Assembly (NCBI RefSeq): GCF_022695595.1
Contig: NZ_CP074380.1
Coordinates: forward strand, 3,291,001-3,355,000
From: Streptomyces sp. MST-110588
GTDB lineage: Bacteria; Actinomycetota; Actinomycetes; Streptomycetales; Streptomycetaceae
Reading direction: 5' to 3'
DNA length: 64,000 nucleotides
Part shown: in pieces, positions 24,276-32,328 of the stretch
Layout of the letters: every line of letters starts with the position of its first letter
Numbering within the stretch: position 1 is the first letter of the stretch
Notes under the pieces: generated by a model
What the model saw: the letters and a program-made list of their open reading frames with translations, nothing else
What the model was told of the DNA's origin: nothing
Database searches by the model: none
Translations under genes and position numbers: made by a program

Positions 24276-24988
24276 CGGGCTTGGTCTCCTTGCCGTACGC
24301 GTACGTCACCAGGGAATTCCACGAAGACGTGGTCACTGAGCCGGTGGGGGATCGTCGCCTGCTGCGCACCGGTCACTCTCACTCCGCTCCCGGTGGCCAC
24401 GGCCGTGACGTGGTGACCGGGCCGGATGCCGGCGTGCTTCAGGCGCAGCAGTGCCGAAGGCTCGTTCTGGAGCAGTTCGCCGATCCGTAGCACCCGTACG
24501 GCCGTCACCGCGCGCTCCGCGGTGGTCGCCGCGTCCGTCAAAGTGAGGACGGAGGCCGGCCCGGTGTCCCATTCCACCCCCGTGGGAATGGGACTGCCGT
24601 GCGGGCACATGGCGGGGTGGCCCAGGACCTCCGTCAGCCGGCTCTCCACCGCGTCGGAGATCACGTGCTGCCATCGGGACGCCTCGACATGGACGTCCTC
24701 CCACCGGAGGCCGATCACGTCCGCCAGGAGGCATTCGGCCAGGCGGTGCTTGCGCATCACCCGCGTGGCCCGCCGGCGGCCCGGCTCCGTCATCACCAGA
24801 CGCCGGTCCTCGGCCACCCGTACCAGACCGTCGCGCTGCATCCGGGCCACGGTCTGTGAGACGGTCGGCCCGCTGTGCCGCACCCTTTCGGCGATCCGGG
24901 CCCGAAGGGGCACCACCCCCTCCTCCTCCAGCTCGAAGATGGTCCGCAGGTACATCTCCGTCGAATCGACCAGGCCCTTGCTTGTCAC
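24272..24988 (-). CDS. DtxR-family metal-dependent regulator
   Basis: The 238-residue protein has the DtxR winged helix (GLVDSTEMYLRTIFELEEEG, then SGPTVSQTVARMQRDGL), the metal-binding and dimer region (KHRLAECLLADVIGL, HVEASRWQHVISDAVE, MCPHGSPIPTG) and a C-terminal SH3-like domain. DtxR/IdeR proteins bind Fe(II) and repress iron uptake. Unusually it lies between the two ABC half-transporter genes, with four-base overlaps on both sides (GTGA at 24985-24988, ATGA at 24272-24275), so it is made in fixed ratio with the transporter. I saw no clear iron box in front of the operon. Confidence 0.9.
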   Translation of the reverse strand: MTSKGLVDSTEMYLRTIFELEEEGVVPLRARIAERVRHSGPTVSQTVARMQRDGLVRVAEDRRLVMTEPGRRRATRVMRKHRLAECLLADVIGLRWEDVHVEASRWQHVISDAVESRLTEVLGHPAMCPHGSPIPTGVEWDTGPASVLTLTDAATTAERAVTAVRVLRIGELLQNEPSALLRLKHAGIRPGHHVTAVATGSGVRVTGAQQATIPHRLSDHVFVEFPGDVRVRQGDQAR

Positions 24989-26922
24989 GGCCGCTCCTCC
25001 CGTTGCGGACCGGTCCCGTCAGCGGTCCCGTCACCGGTCCCGCCCGCAGTACCGTCAGCAGTCCCGTCAACGGTCTCCTCGGCAGTACCGTCAGCGGTCC
25101 CGTCGTCTGTCGCCGACCGGTGCGCCCGCCAGAACGCGGCGAACCTCCCGCCCAGGGCCAGCAGTTCGGCCGGCCGGCCGCGCTCGACGATCGACCCGTT
25201 GTCCAGCACCACCACGGTGTCGGCGTCCGCGATCGTCTCCAGGCGGTGGGCGATGACCACAATGGTCCGCTCGCCGTCCAGCGTCGCCAGCGCCCGGTGC
25301 ACCGCCCGCTCGGTCTGCGGGTCGGCGAAGGCGGTCGCCTCGTCGAGCACGAGTACGGGTGTGTCGGCCAGCAGTGCCCGGGCGAGCGAGATCCGTTGCG
25401 CCTCACCGCCGGACAGTCCCGCGTCCTCGCCGATCACCGACTCGTATCCGCGGGGCAACTGAAGAATCCGGTCGTGGATGCCGGCCAGCCGGGCGGCGCG
25501 CACCACCTCCTCGCGGCCGGCGTGCGGGAGCGCCAGTGCGATGTTGTCGGCGACGGAGGCACGCAGCAGCCGGACGTCCTGGAAGACGAAGGAGACCTTC
25601 CGGTAGAGCTCCCGGCTGTCGATCTCACGCAGATCGACGCCGCCCAGGACGACCGAACCGTGGGTCGGGTCGAAGAACCGCGGCAGGAGCTGGACGAGGG
25701 TGGATTTCCCGCTTCCGGACGGTCCGACGACCGCGGTGACCGTTCCCGGTTCGAGGACCAGGTCGATCCCGCGCAGCACCTCGTGACCGGCTTCGTACAC
25801 GAATCGCACGTCGCGCAGTTCCACCCGGTGGCCCTGTGGTACGAGCGGGTGCGCGGGCTCCGGCAGCGACTCCACCGCCAGTACGTCACGGATCCGGCGC
25901 ACCGCGCGACCCGCGGCCTGCAGGTCGTCGAAGCCGTGCCCGAGGGCCGCCACCGGAGCGGTCAGTCCCAGTCCGAGCAGCAGGAAGGGCAGCAGGTCGG
26001 CCGGGGCCAGCTCACCGCTCGTGATCAGCGCCGCGCCACCGGTCAGCACGACCAGCAGGACGAACGGTGGCGAGAGCACCAGTTGCATCCCCGCGGCGAT
26101 CCTGGAGATGCCGTGCACCCACCGGTGAAACGTTGCGACGAAATCGTCCGCGGCCGTCAGGAACTTACGGTGGGCGCGCCCGGATCGGCCGAACGCCTTG
26201 ACCACCGAGATACCCTGCACGAACTCGACGACGGAGCTGGAGATCCGGCCCATCGCCGCGTCGAAGTCCTCCTGCTCGCGCGACCGGGCCGGCGTCATCA
26301 TCAACGGCACCAGCGCCACCGCCAGCACGACCGGTGCCAGCGTGATCAGTGTCAGCCGCCAGTCGATGGTGAACAGGTAGACCATCGACACCAGCGGCAC
26401 CACGAACGCGGAGACCAGCTCGCCGGGGGCGTGGGCGATGAACGGGTGTACGGCGCCCACGTCCTCCCCCACCACCTTGGCCAGCTCGCCGGTCCGGCGC
26501 CGGGAGAACCAGCCGATCGGCAGCCGTCCCAGCCGCTCCGCCAGTTGCCGGCGGAAGGACAACTGCACCCGGCCGTCAAGGATGTGCCCGACTCCGGACG
26601 CGGCGGCCGTGAAGAGCAGGCGGACGAACAGGCCGGCCGCACCCACGGCCACGACGGTCCAGACGTGGCCGCGATCGACCGGGCCGGGCGACAGCAGGGC
26701 ACGGCCCAGTTCGACCACCGCCAACAGCGGCGCCAGACCCGCGAGCGCGCCGATGACTTGGAGGGTGACCACGGCGGCGAGGCTCCCCGCGTAAGGGCGC
26801 AGCAACGCCGCCAGGCGCGGTCCCGCCGGGCTCTGCCCCGCCGGGCCCCGTCCCGCCGCCGTTTCGGCATCCGGTGGTGGTGCGGACTGCTCCCTCGTCC
26901 TGGCAAGATCGGTGGTGGTCAT
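24985..26922 (-). CDS. Siderophore-type ABC half-transporter, first half (IrtA-like)
   Basis: The 645-residue protein is a permease-ATPase fusion. Six membrane helices span about residues 40-340; the ATPase has Walker A VVGPSGSGKST, signature LSGGEAQRISLARAL, Walker B VLVLDEATAFADP and H-loop IVVIAHRLET. It matches the first half of IrtAB/YbtPQ-type importers, but lacks the N-terminal siderophore-interacting (FAD) domain present in mycobacterial IrtA. The C-terminus is a repetitive tail of GTADGT units that continues to the overlapping DtxR start. It heads the operon; start ATG 26922 is taken from protein-like sequence, with Arg-rich frame upstream rejected. Confidence 0.87.
   Translation of the reverse strand: MTTTDLARTREQSAPPPDAETAAGRGPAGQSPAGPRLAALLRPYAGSLAAVVTLQVIGALAGLAPLLAVVELGRALLSPGPVDRGHVWTVVAVGAAGLFVRLLFTAAASGVGHILDGRVQLSFRRQLAERLGRLPIGWFSRRRTGELAKVVGEDVGAVHPFIAHAPGELVSAFVVPLVSMVYLFTIDWRLTLITLAPVVLAVALVPLMMTPARSREQEDFDAAMGRISSSVVEFVQGISVVKAFGRSGRAHRKFLTAADDFVATFHRWVHGISRIAAGMQLVLSPPFVLLVVLTGGAALITSGELAPADLLPFLLLGLGLTAPVAALGHGFDDLQAAGRAVRRIRDVLAVESLPEPAHPLVPQGHRVELRDVRFVYEAGHEVLRGIDLVLEPGTVTAVVGPSGSGKSTLVQLLPRFFDPTHGSVVLGGVDLREIDSRELYRKVSFVFQDVRLLRASVADNIALALPHAGREEVVRAARLAGIHDRILQLPRGYESVIGEDAGLSGGEAQRISLARALLADTPVLVLDEATAFADPQTERAVHRALATLDGERTIVVIAHRLETIADADTVVVLDNGSIVERGRPAELLALGGRFAAFWRAHRSATDDGTADGTAEETVDGTADGTAGGTGDGTADGTGPQREERP
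25005..25098. repeat. 12-bp repeat array coding the IrtA-like C-terminal tail
   Basis: On the plus strand GTCAGCGGTCCC-like 12-base words recur about seven times with small changes; in the gene they encode GTADGT/GTAGGT units, a low-complexity acidic tail after the ATPase domain. The array sits just before the overlapping start of the DtxR gene and may vary in length. Confidence 0.6.
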
Positions 26923-27084
26923 CGCCCTCCCGTCTCCGTCGGTCTCGTCGCGACCAGGCCCCTGGTCGAGCCGTGGTCATGTCCCCTTCAGGGCCGGCCC
27001 ACCGGCGGCGCCGAGCGGCAAGGCCGCCGCGTTCGTCACCGCCGGTGAAAGGCCGTCCACTACGACCTCACGTTCCGCGAGACC

Positions 27085-27990
27085 TCACGCGGCCAGGGCC
27101 CGGCGCAGCACAGCGCCGATCGCGGCGAGTTGCCGCTGTGAGACCTCGGCGGACTGGATCGCCATCGACCCGTGGAAAGTGCCGGGCCACTGGTGCAGCT
27201 CGACCGACACACCGGCCTGGAGCAGGCGCAGCGCGTACTCGATGCCCTCGTCGCGGTTCGGGTCGAATTCCGCGGTGGCGACGTACGCCGGCGGCAGGCC
27301 GGAGAGGTCTTCGGCGCGGGCCGGTGCGGCGTACGGCGTGGCCGGCTGCGAGCCCAGATAGTGGCGCAGCGCCGCGGCACGTACGGCGCGGGTGTTCCAG
27401 GGGGTGTCGGTGAAGTTTCTTGCCGACCACGTCTGCTGCCGGTCGTCGAGGATGGCCTCGTTGAGGAGCTGGAAGCAGATCGGCGGCCCCTGCTCGTCAC
27501 GTGAGCGCAGCGTCACCGCCGCCGCGAGATTCGCGCCGGCGCTGTGACCTCCGACCGCGATCCGGCCCGGGTCGACGCCGAGTTCCGCCGCGTGCGCGTG
27601 CGCCCAGGTCAGTACGGCGTAGGCGTCGTCCAGCGCGGCCGGGAACGGGTTCTCGGGCGCCAGACGGTAGTCGACGCTGATCACGGCCGCGCCGGAGAGG
27701 CCGGCCAGCGGAGCGGCCCAGTGCTGTTCGGTGTCCAGGCTGCCGACGGTCCATCCGCCACCGTGCAGCCAGACGACGGCGCCTCGCGGCTGGTGCGGGC
27801 GGTAGACGCGCACCGCCACGTCCGGGTCGGCGGGCACCGTACGGTCCTCGACCTCCAGCCCTGTGGTGTCCGGCGCCGGCCGCGCGGCGGCCAGCTCGGC
27901 ATAGATCTTCCGAGCGACGGCCGGGTCGGAAACGCCTTGTTTGGGGAGCAGCGGGATGAACGCTTCGAGTTCGGAATCCATGCGAGCCAT
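27085..27990 (-). CDS. HSL-type alpha/beta hydrolase (esterase)
   Basis: The 301-residue protein carries the hormone-sensitive-lipase family oxyanion motif HGGGWTVGS, the nucleophile elbow GGHSAGANLA, an acid in AEFDPNRDEG and a late catalytic His in GTFHGSMA. It should hydrolyse small acyl esters or amides; substrate unknown. ATG 27990 is preferred because GGGAGGGGA lies upstream; the start at 27981 is possible. It is divergent from the PucR-like regulator gene. Confidence 0.9.
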   Translation of the reverse strand: MARMDSELEAFIPLLPKQGVSDPAVARKIYAELAAARPAPDTTGLEVEDRTVPADPDVAVRVYRPHQPRGAVVWLHGGGWTVGSLDTEQHWAAPLAGLSGAAVISVDYRLAPENPFPAALDDAYAVLTWAHAHAAELGVDPGRIAVGGHSAGANLAAAVTLRSRDEQGPPICFQLLNEAILDDRQQTWSARNFTDTPWNTRAVRAAALRHYLGSQPATPYAAPARAEDLSGLPPAYVATAEFDPNRDEGIEYALRLLQAGVSVELHQWPGTFHGSMAIQSAEVSQRQLAAIGAVLRRALAA

Positions 27991-28098
27991 CCTCACGGCG
28001 TCCCCTCCCGGGATCAGCCGCCAACTGTCGGGCATCGCGCACGGATCACGCACCGATCGGCGCCTGCCCGTCCCGCCGCGGCGACCTATGCTCCTGCC

Positions 28099-29148
28099 AT
28101 GGAGGCACTGGCCGTACGGCTGTCGGGTCTGGATTCATACGTCGACGGCGCGATCCGCGTGATCGGGTTCTACGACACACTGATGCGCCGACGGGTGGAT
28201 CTCCCGGCGCTCGCCCGGGCCTCGGCGGGCCTGGCCGAGTGCGTGGCCGGCATCCGGCTCCACGGCACGGGGCAGGCGATCCGCTTCTCGCCCGACGGCA
28301 AGGCGGCCTCCGCGCCCCCGCTCGCTGCGTCCACCACATCGCCGGTCATCCTCGACGAGGAGGAGATCGGCACGGTCTGGCTGGAACGCCCCGCCCCACC
28401 GAACCCTCTGGACGAAGTCCTGCTGGACCGGCTCGCCATCGCCGCCGCGGCGGTCGCCGAGCGGTACGGACCGGCCCGTACCACCATGGCCGACCCCGCC
28501 CTCGTCGAACTGGTGATAAGCGCCGACAGCGACGAGACGGCCCGGGCACGGGCGCTACGGCTCCTGGGGTTCACCCCCGACCTGCCCCTCCACGTCCTCG
28601 CCGTACGGTCACAGCTCCCGCTCGACCGGATCGGCTCCCTGCTGTGCCCCGCCCGCCCCGTCAAGGCGGCGTCCCTGGCCGACGTAGGCGTCGTCCTGGC
28701 CACCACCATCGACCCGGCCCGCCTTCCGGCCGACGTACGCGCGGGCATCGGCGCCGCCGAGAATCCGGCCCTGTCCTGGCAGCAGGCCCGCACCGCCCTC
28801 CGCTTCACCACCGCCCGCCGCCCGGTCGCCCACTACGGCGAGCTGGGAGCCCTGGCACTGCTCGCCCAGGTCCCCCCGGACTCCACGCGCGAGAACCCCG
28901 ACGTGGCCGCCATCAGCCGCATCGCCGACAACCCCGAAGACCTGGAGACCCTGGACGCCTACTGCACCACCGGCTCCCTGCGCCGCGCCGCCGACCTCCT
29001 CCACCTGCACCACAGCAGCGTCGCCCGCCGCCTGGAACAGATCGCGAAAACCCTGGGCATCGCGCTCACCGAGCCCACCGGCCTGCTGCGCGCCACTCTC
29101 GCCCTCACCGCATGGCGCCTGACCGACCGCTCAACCACCCGTCCATAA
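28099..29148 (+). CDS. PucR-type helix-turn-helix regulator
   Basis: The 349-residue protein has an N-terminal domain without a known ligand motif, a central GGDEF-like/CdaR region (PLHVLAVRSQLPLDRIG onwards) and a C-terminal PucR HTH with LETLDAYCTTGSLRRAADLL and HLHHSSVARRLEQIAKTLGI. PucR proteins usually activate neighbouring catabolic genes, so the divergent esterase 108 bases away is the likely target. ATG 28099 lies after CTATGCTCCTGCC; upstream codons in frame are shadows of the hydrolase gene. Confidence 0.85.
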   Translation: MEALAVRLSGLDSYVDGAIRVIGFYDTLMRRRVDLPALARASAGLAECVAGIRLHGTGQAIRFSPDGKAASAPPLAASTTSPVILDEEEIGTVWLERPAPPNPLDEVLLDRLAIAAAAVAERYGPARTTMADPALVELVISADSDETARARALRLLGFTPDLPLHVLAVRSQLPLDRIGSLLCPARPVKAASLADVGVVLATTIDPARLPADVRAGIGAAENPALSWQQARTALRFTTARRPVAHYGELGALALLAQVPPDSTRENPDVAAISRIADNPEDLETLDAYCTTGSLRRAADLLHLHHSSVARRLEQIAKTLGIALTEPTGLLRATLALTAWRLTDRSTTRP

Positions 29149-29231
29149 AACCCAAGTGGCCAACGCGCCCCCCTCGCCGCGTCCCTGCCGTGACGCAGCG
29201 CCCCCTCCGCCACGGCAGACCCCCGCCCTCC

Positions 29232-29663
29232 TCAATCGAGGCAGAACTCGTTGCCCTCGACGTCCTCCATCCAGATGCACGACTCATAATCGTCATCCGC
29301 AGGCAGCAGCCGCACCCGTACCGCGCCGAGCGCCACCAGCCGCGCGCACTCGGCCTCAAGCGCGGCCAGGCGCTCTTCCCCCACGAGCCCGGTCCCGACC
29401 CGCACATCAAGATGCACCCGGTTCTTGACGACCTTCCCCTCGGGAACGCGCTGGAAGAACAGTCGCGGCCCCACACCCGAGGGATCAACGCAGGCCGCCG
29501 CCCCCTGATGCTCCGGCGACAGCGAACGATCGTATTCCTCCCAAGTAGCAAACCCCTCCGGCGGCGGCGGTATGACGTACCCCAGCACATCGCACCAGAA
29601 CCGAGCGACGCGCTTGGGTTCCGCGCAGTCGAAGGTGACTTGGAACTGCTTGATCGAAGTCAT
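29232..29663 (-). CDS. VOC family (glyoxalase-like) protein
   Basis: The 143-residue protein has the glyoxalase_6 layout: FQVTFDCAEPKRVARFWCDV at the start, the strand GPRLFFQRVPEGK, the metal-side HLDVRVG and the ending WMEDVEGNEFCLD. These two-barrel proteins act as small dioxygenase, lyase or drug-binding modules; substrate unknown. ATG 29663 is preferred over the in-frame 29693, which precedes Gly-rich sequence. Confidence 0.9.
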   Translation of the reverse strand: MTSIKQFQVTFDCAEPKRVARFWCDVLGYVIPPPPEGFATWEEYDRSLSPEHQGAAACVDPSGVGPRLFFQRVPEGKVVKNRVHLDVRVGTGLVGEERLAALEAECARLVALGAVRVRLLPADDDYESCIWMEDVEGNEFCLD

Positions 29664-29800
29664 CGGCCCACCATAGCCACGCAACCCGCCCACCGGAATC
29701 CCGTTACGTCATCACCGCGCAGAACCACCCCTCATCTGCCGTGATTGGCGTCGACAGAGTTGTCCGGTCTCATTCGAGTCCGGACAAGCGGTCTTCTTGG

Positions 29801-30424
29801 TCAGATGTGGAGTTCGGGCGGGAAGCCGGTCCAGCGCAGTTCTGCGGGCAGGTGCCGCATGTCGTTGTAGAACAGCACGGAGGACGGTTTGCCGGGTGCG
29901 TATCGGATGACGGTCAGGGCTGCGTTGCTGTGGTTGAGGCCCATCCAGCGCCACTCGGGTGCGTCGAGGGCGGCTCGGATCAGCCATCCGATGAGGAAAT
30001 TGTGCGTGACGACCAGTTCATGGCGGGGGCGATCGCCCTCGACGGGGCCCGTGAATTCTGCGAGGGCCTCCCGGGCCAGTGCTGGACCGCGGTTGCGCTC
30101 CTCTTCCGGAACCTGAGCGAGGAAGCTGAGCATGGCGTCGGCCGAATCCGGCGGCAGCTCCTCCTTCGCAGGCAGGTGGGGGATGTAGTCGCCGGCCAGT
30201 TCCGACTGGTGCAACGGGACGGCGTCAAGTCGTGTGCTGATCAGCCGCGCCGTCTGCCGCGCCCGGGGCAGCGGCCCGTGGTGGATCACCGAAAGCGGGG
30301 CGTTTTGGAGCCGTTCACCGAGGAGTACGGCTTGGCGTCGGCCGCTCTCCGTCAGGGTCGTCTCATCTGCTGACGCTTCACCGTGCCGGGCGAGGTAGAG
30401 GTATCGAGCGACCGTGTCTGTCAT
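29801..30424 (-). CDS. Histidine phosphatase family protein
   Basis: The 207-residue protein starts with the catalytic YLARHGEASADE, where the RHG histidine is phosphorylated. Residues around PLPRARQTARLIS and ELVVTHNFLIGWLIR supply the second catalytic Arg and His. It belongs to the phosphoglycerate mutase-like superfamily; the phosphoester is unknown. ATG 30424 has GGAG nine bases upstream; an ATG at 30445 would add seven residues but lacks a ribosome-binding site. Confidence 0.88.
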   Translation of the reverse strand: MTDTVARYLYLARHGEASADETTLTESGRRQAVLLGERLQNAPLSVIHHGPLPRARQTARLISTRLDAVPLHQSELAGDYIPHLPAKEELPPDSADAMLSFLAQVPEEERNRGPALAREALAEFTGPVEGDRPRHELVVTHNFLIGWLIRAALDAPEWRWMGLNHSNAALTVIRYAPGKPSSVLFYNDMRHLPAELRWTGFPPELHI

Positions 30425-30606
30425 GTCCCGGGTCTCCGTCGCCATCCGTGATCTTGTGTGTCAGGGATGGACGCTGAGCTCTGTGTGCACAGTTCCGTCG
30501 CGGCTGCACCGGCTCAGCTCTGCCTGGTCTCCGAGGCTGCCCGAACATCACACAGACAGGACATACCCGGCCGAACTGTCGGCGTGAGCGGTGGCCCGTG
30601 TCACTG

Positions 30607-30649
30607 TTGCTAGCAGGTGCTTGCAAAAGTTAGCGAGGGCGGGCAGGAT
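30607..30649 (+). promoter_or_regulatory. Promoter with repeated operator words before XRE gene
   Basis: TTGCAA (30621-30626), 17 bases, then CAGGAT (30644-30649) puts the transcript start at ATG 30656, another leaderless gene. Around the -35 lie the related words GCTAGCA, GCTTGCA and GTTAGCG at about 10-base steps, a likely helical-phase binding array for the XRE protein. Confidence 0.52.
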
Positions 30650-30655
30650 CGGGGT

Positions 30656-31057
30656 ATGGCATCGCTCAACGTCGGCAATCTCGGTGAGTTCCTGCGGGAG
30701 CAGCGGCGCAACGCGCAGTTGAGCCTGCGGCAGCTCGCCGATGCCGCCGGGGTGTCCAACCCGTACCTCAGTCAGATCGAGCGCGGTTTGCGCAAGCCGA
30801 GCGCGGAGATTCTGCAGCAGCTCGCCAAGGCGCTGCGGATTTCCGCCGAGACGCTGTACGTGCAGGCCGGGATCCTCGATGAGCGGCGGAACGTGGACGG
30901 GGTCGAGGTGCACACCGCGATCCTCACCGACCCGTCGCTGACGGCACAGCAGAAGCAGGTGCTGTTGCAGATCTACGAGTCCTTCCGCAAGGAGAACGGA
31001 CACGTGGGCGGGGAGAAGGACTCCCAAGAGGCCGACGGCGAACCGCACGCCACCTGA
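30656..31057 (+). CDS. XRE family helix-turn-helix regulator
   Basis: The 133-residue protein has a Cro/C1-type HTH at residues 8-65, with LSLRQLADAAGVSNPYLSQI and the following ERGLRKPSAE. The C-terminal part is helical and charged (DPSLTAQQKQVLLQIYESFR). The gene has a leaderless promoter with repeated words that suggest self-control, and is followed 36 bases later by the HBHA-like gene and then the DUF2516 gene, a grouping I recall as widespread in Streptomyces. Its ligand, if any, is unknown. Confidence 0.87.
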   Translation: MASLNVGNLGEFLREQRRNAQLSLRQLADAAGVSNPYLSQIERGLRKPSAEILQQLAKALRISAETLYVQAGILDERRNVDGVEVHTAILTDPSLTAQQKQVLLQIYESFRKENGHVGGEKDSQEADGEPHAT

Positions 31058-31093
31058 GCAACCGATATGACGATTTCAGGAGGAACCAACGCC

Positions 31094-31714
31094 ATGGCCA
31101 TCACCGACGACCTCCGCAAGACGCTGACCGACCCCAAGCCGCTGTATTTCCTGGTGGGCACCGCCGACCTGGCCGCCGAGAAGCTCGGTGAGATGCCCGC
31201 GCTGGTGGAGAAGCTCCGCGCCGAGGCGCCCAGGCGCTTCGAGGCCGTACGCAACACCGACGTCAAGGAAGTGCAGGACCAGGTCACCCGGCAGGCCAAG
31301 CAGGCCCAGGAGAAGCTGACCGACCTGCTGTCCTCACTCGACACCGATCTGCGCAACATCAGCCAGCAGGCGCAGGAACTGGCGCTCCAGGGTGTCGGCC
31401 GGGTCGCCGAGTACACCGTCAAGGCGCAGGAGACCTACGGCGATCTGGCCGAGCGCGGCAAGGGTGCCGTGCGGAGCTGGCGCGGCGATGTGGCGGACGA
31501 GGTCGAGGAGCTCGCGGTCGCCATCGAGCCGGAGCCGGAGCCGCGGGTCAAGGAAGAGCCCAAGGCGGGTACGGGCGAGCCCACGGTGGCCGCGGTGCTC
31601 GCGGAGGAGGCGAACGCCGAGACCACGACCGAAGGCAACGGCGCGGGTGGCGCCAAGAAGACTCCGGCGCGCAAGACGGCGGCCAAGAAGAACACTCCGT
31701 CGGTTGAGAAGTGA
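31094..31714 (+). CDS. Heparin-binding hemagglutinin (HBHA)-like helical protein
   Basis: The 206-residue protein has an HBHA-like N-terminus (PLYFLVGTADLAAEKLGEMP), a long coiled-coil (about residues 40-140, with many Lys/Gln/Glu heptads) and a Lys/Ala-rich C-terminus (KKTPARKTAAKKN) like the heparin-binding tail of mycobacterial HBHA. In mycobacteria HBHA mediates adhesion and affects polar growth; here a structural or membrane-associated role is inference. CAGGAGGAA precedes ATG 31094 by six bases. Confidence 0.8.
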   Translation: MAITDDLRKTLTDPKPLYFLVGTADLAAEKLGEMPALVEKLRAEAPRRFEAVRNTDVKEVQDQVTRQAKQAQEKLTDLLSSLDTDLRNISQQAQELALQGVGRVAEYTVKAQETYGDLAERGKGAVRSWRGDVADEVEELAVAIEPEPEPRVKEEPKAGTGEPTVAAVLAEEANAETTTEGNGAGGAKKTPARKTAAKKNTPSVEK

Positions 31715-31801
31715 TCGCCGATGGTGGTCATCGGTGATCGCTGATGGTCGCTGAGTGCTCTTTCGCGGGGTGCGGATGCGGCTGAGCAGGGATCGTGGGG
31801 C

Positions 31802-31830
31802 GGGCCGGGCACGTGTCGCGTGCCCGGCCC
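31802..31830. terminator. 12-bp GC stem-loop between HBHA-like and DUF2516 genes
   Basis: GGGCCGGGCACG (31802-31813) pairs perfectly with CGTGCCCGGCCC (31819-31830) around a five-base loop. It probably ends transcription of the XRE-HBHA unit before the DUF2516 gene, which starts 58 bases later. Confidence 0.6.
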
Positions 31831-31888
31831 GTTGTACGGGTACGGTGGAGCGGCGACGGACGCACCGAGTCGAACGGGTGGTGGAAGC

Positions 31889-32233
31889 GTGCTGATCTAC
31901 GGGTTCCAGGACGTGCTGAGCTGGGTGCAACTGGCGTTGAACGTGTACGCCGCCGTCATGCTCGTCGACGCGGCCGTCCGGCGCGAGGACGCCTACCGCG
32001 CCGCGGACAAGCAGACCAAGGGCATGTGGCTGATCTTCCTGGCCGTCGCGACCGCTCTGCTGGCCCTGTTCCCGATGATGTCGTTCCTGCCGCTCATCGG
32101 TCTTGTCGCCGTCATCGTCTACACCGTCGACGTACGGCCCGCGATCAAGCAGGTCTCGGGCGGCGGCCGTGGTCCGCGCCGCGGGGGGTCCAGCTCGGAC
32201 GGGCCGTACGGTCCGTACAACGGCGGGCGGTAG
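31889..32233 (+). CDS. DUF2516 membrane protein
   Basis: The 114-residue product has hydrophobic segments at about residues 10-30 and 47-80 (three helices), separated by VRREDAYRAADKQTKGMW, and a Gly/Pro-rich cytoplasmic tail. This is the DUF2516 family of small actinobacterial membrane proteins, function unknown. GTG 31889 follows GGTGGTGGAAGC; longer frames upstream run through the terminator and are rejected. Confidence 0.83.
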   Translation: MLIYGFQDVLSWVQLALNVYAAVMLVDAAVRREDAYRAADKQTKGMWLIFLAVATALLALFPMMSFLPLIGLVAVIVYTVDVRPAIKQVSGGGRGPRRGGSSSDGPYGPYNGGR

Positions 32234-32328
32234 GGGGCCGGCAAGGTCCCGGGAGGGCGTCCGGGGTCGCGAACGGACGCGCCGATATGGGTTCGTGCGT
32301 ACGGGTTCGTACGGACGCGTGCTGCCGG

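Noticed and set aside
26923..27084. DtxR/IdeR iron box before the IrtA-like operon
   Set aside because: No TTAGG-CCTAA dyad is visible in the available upstream sequence.
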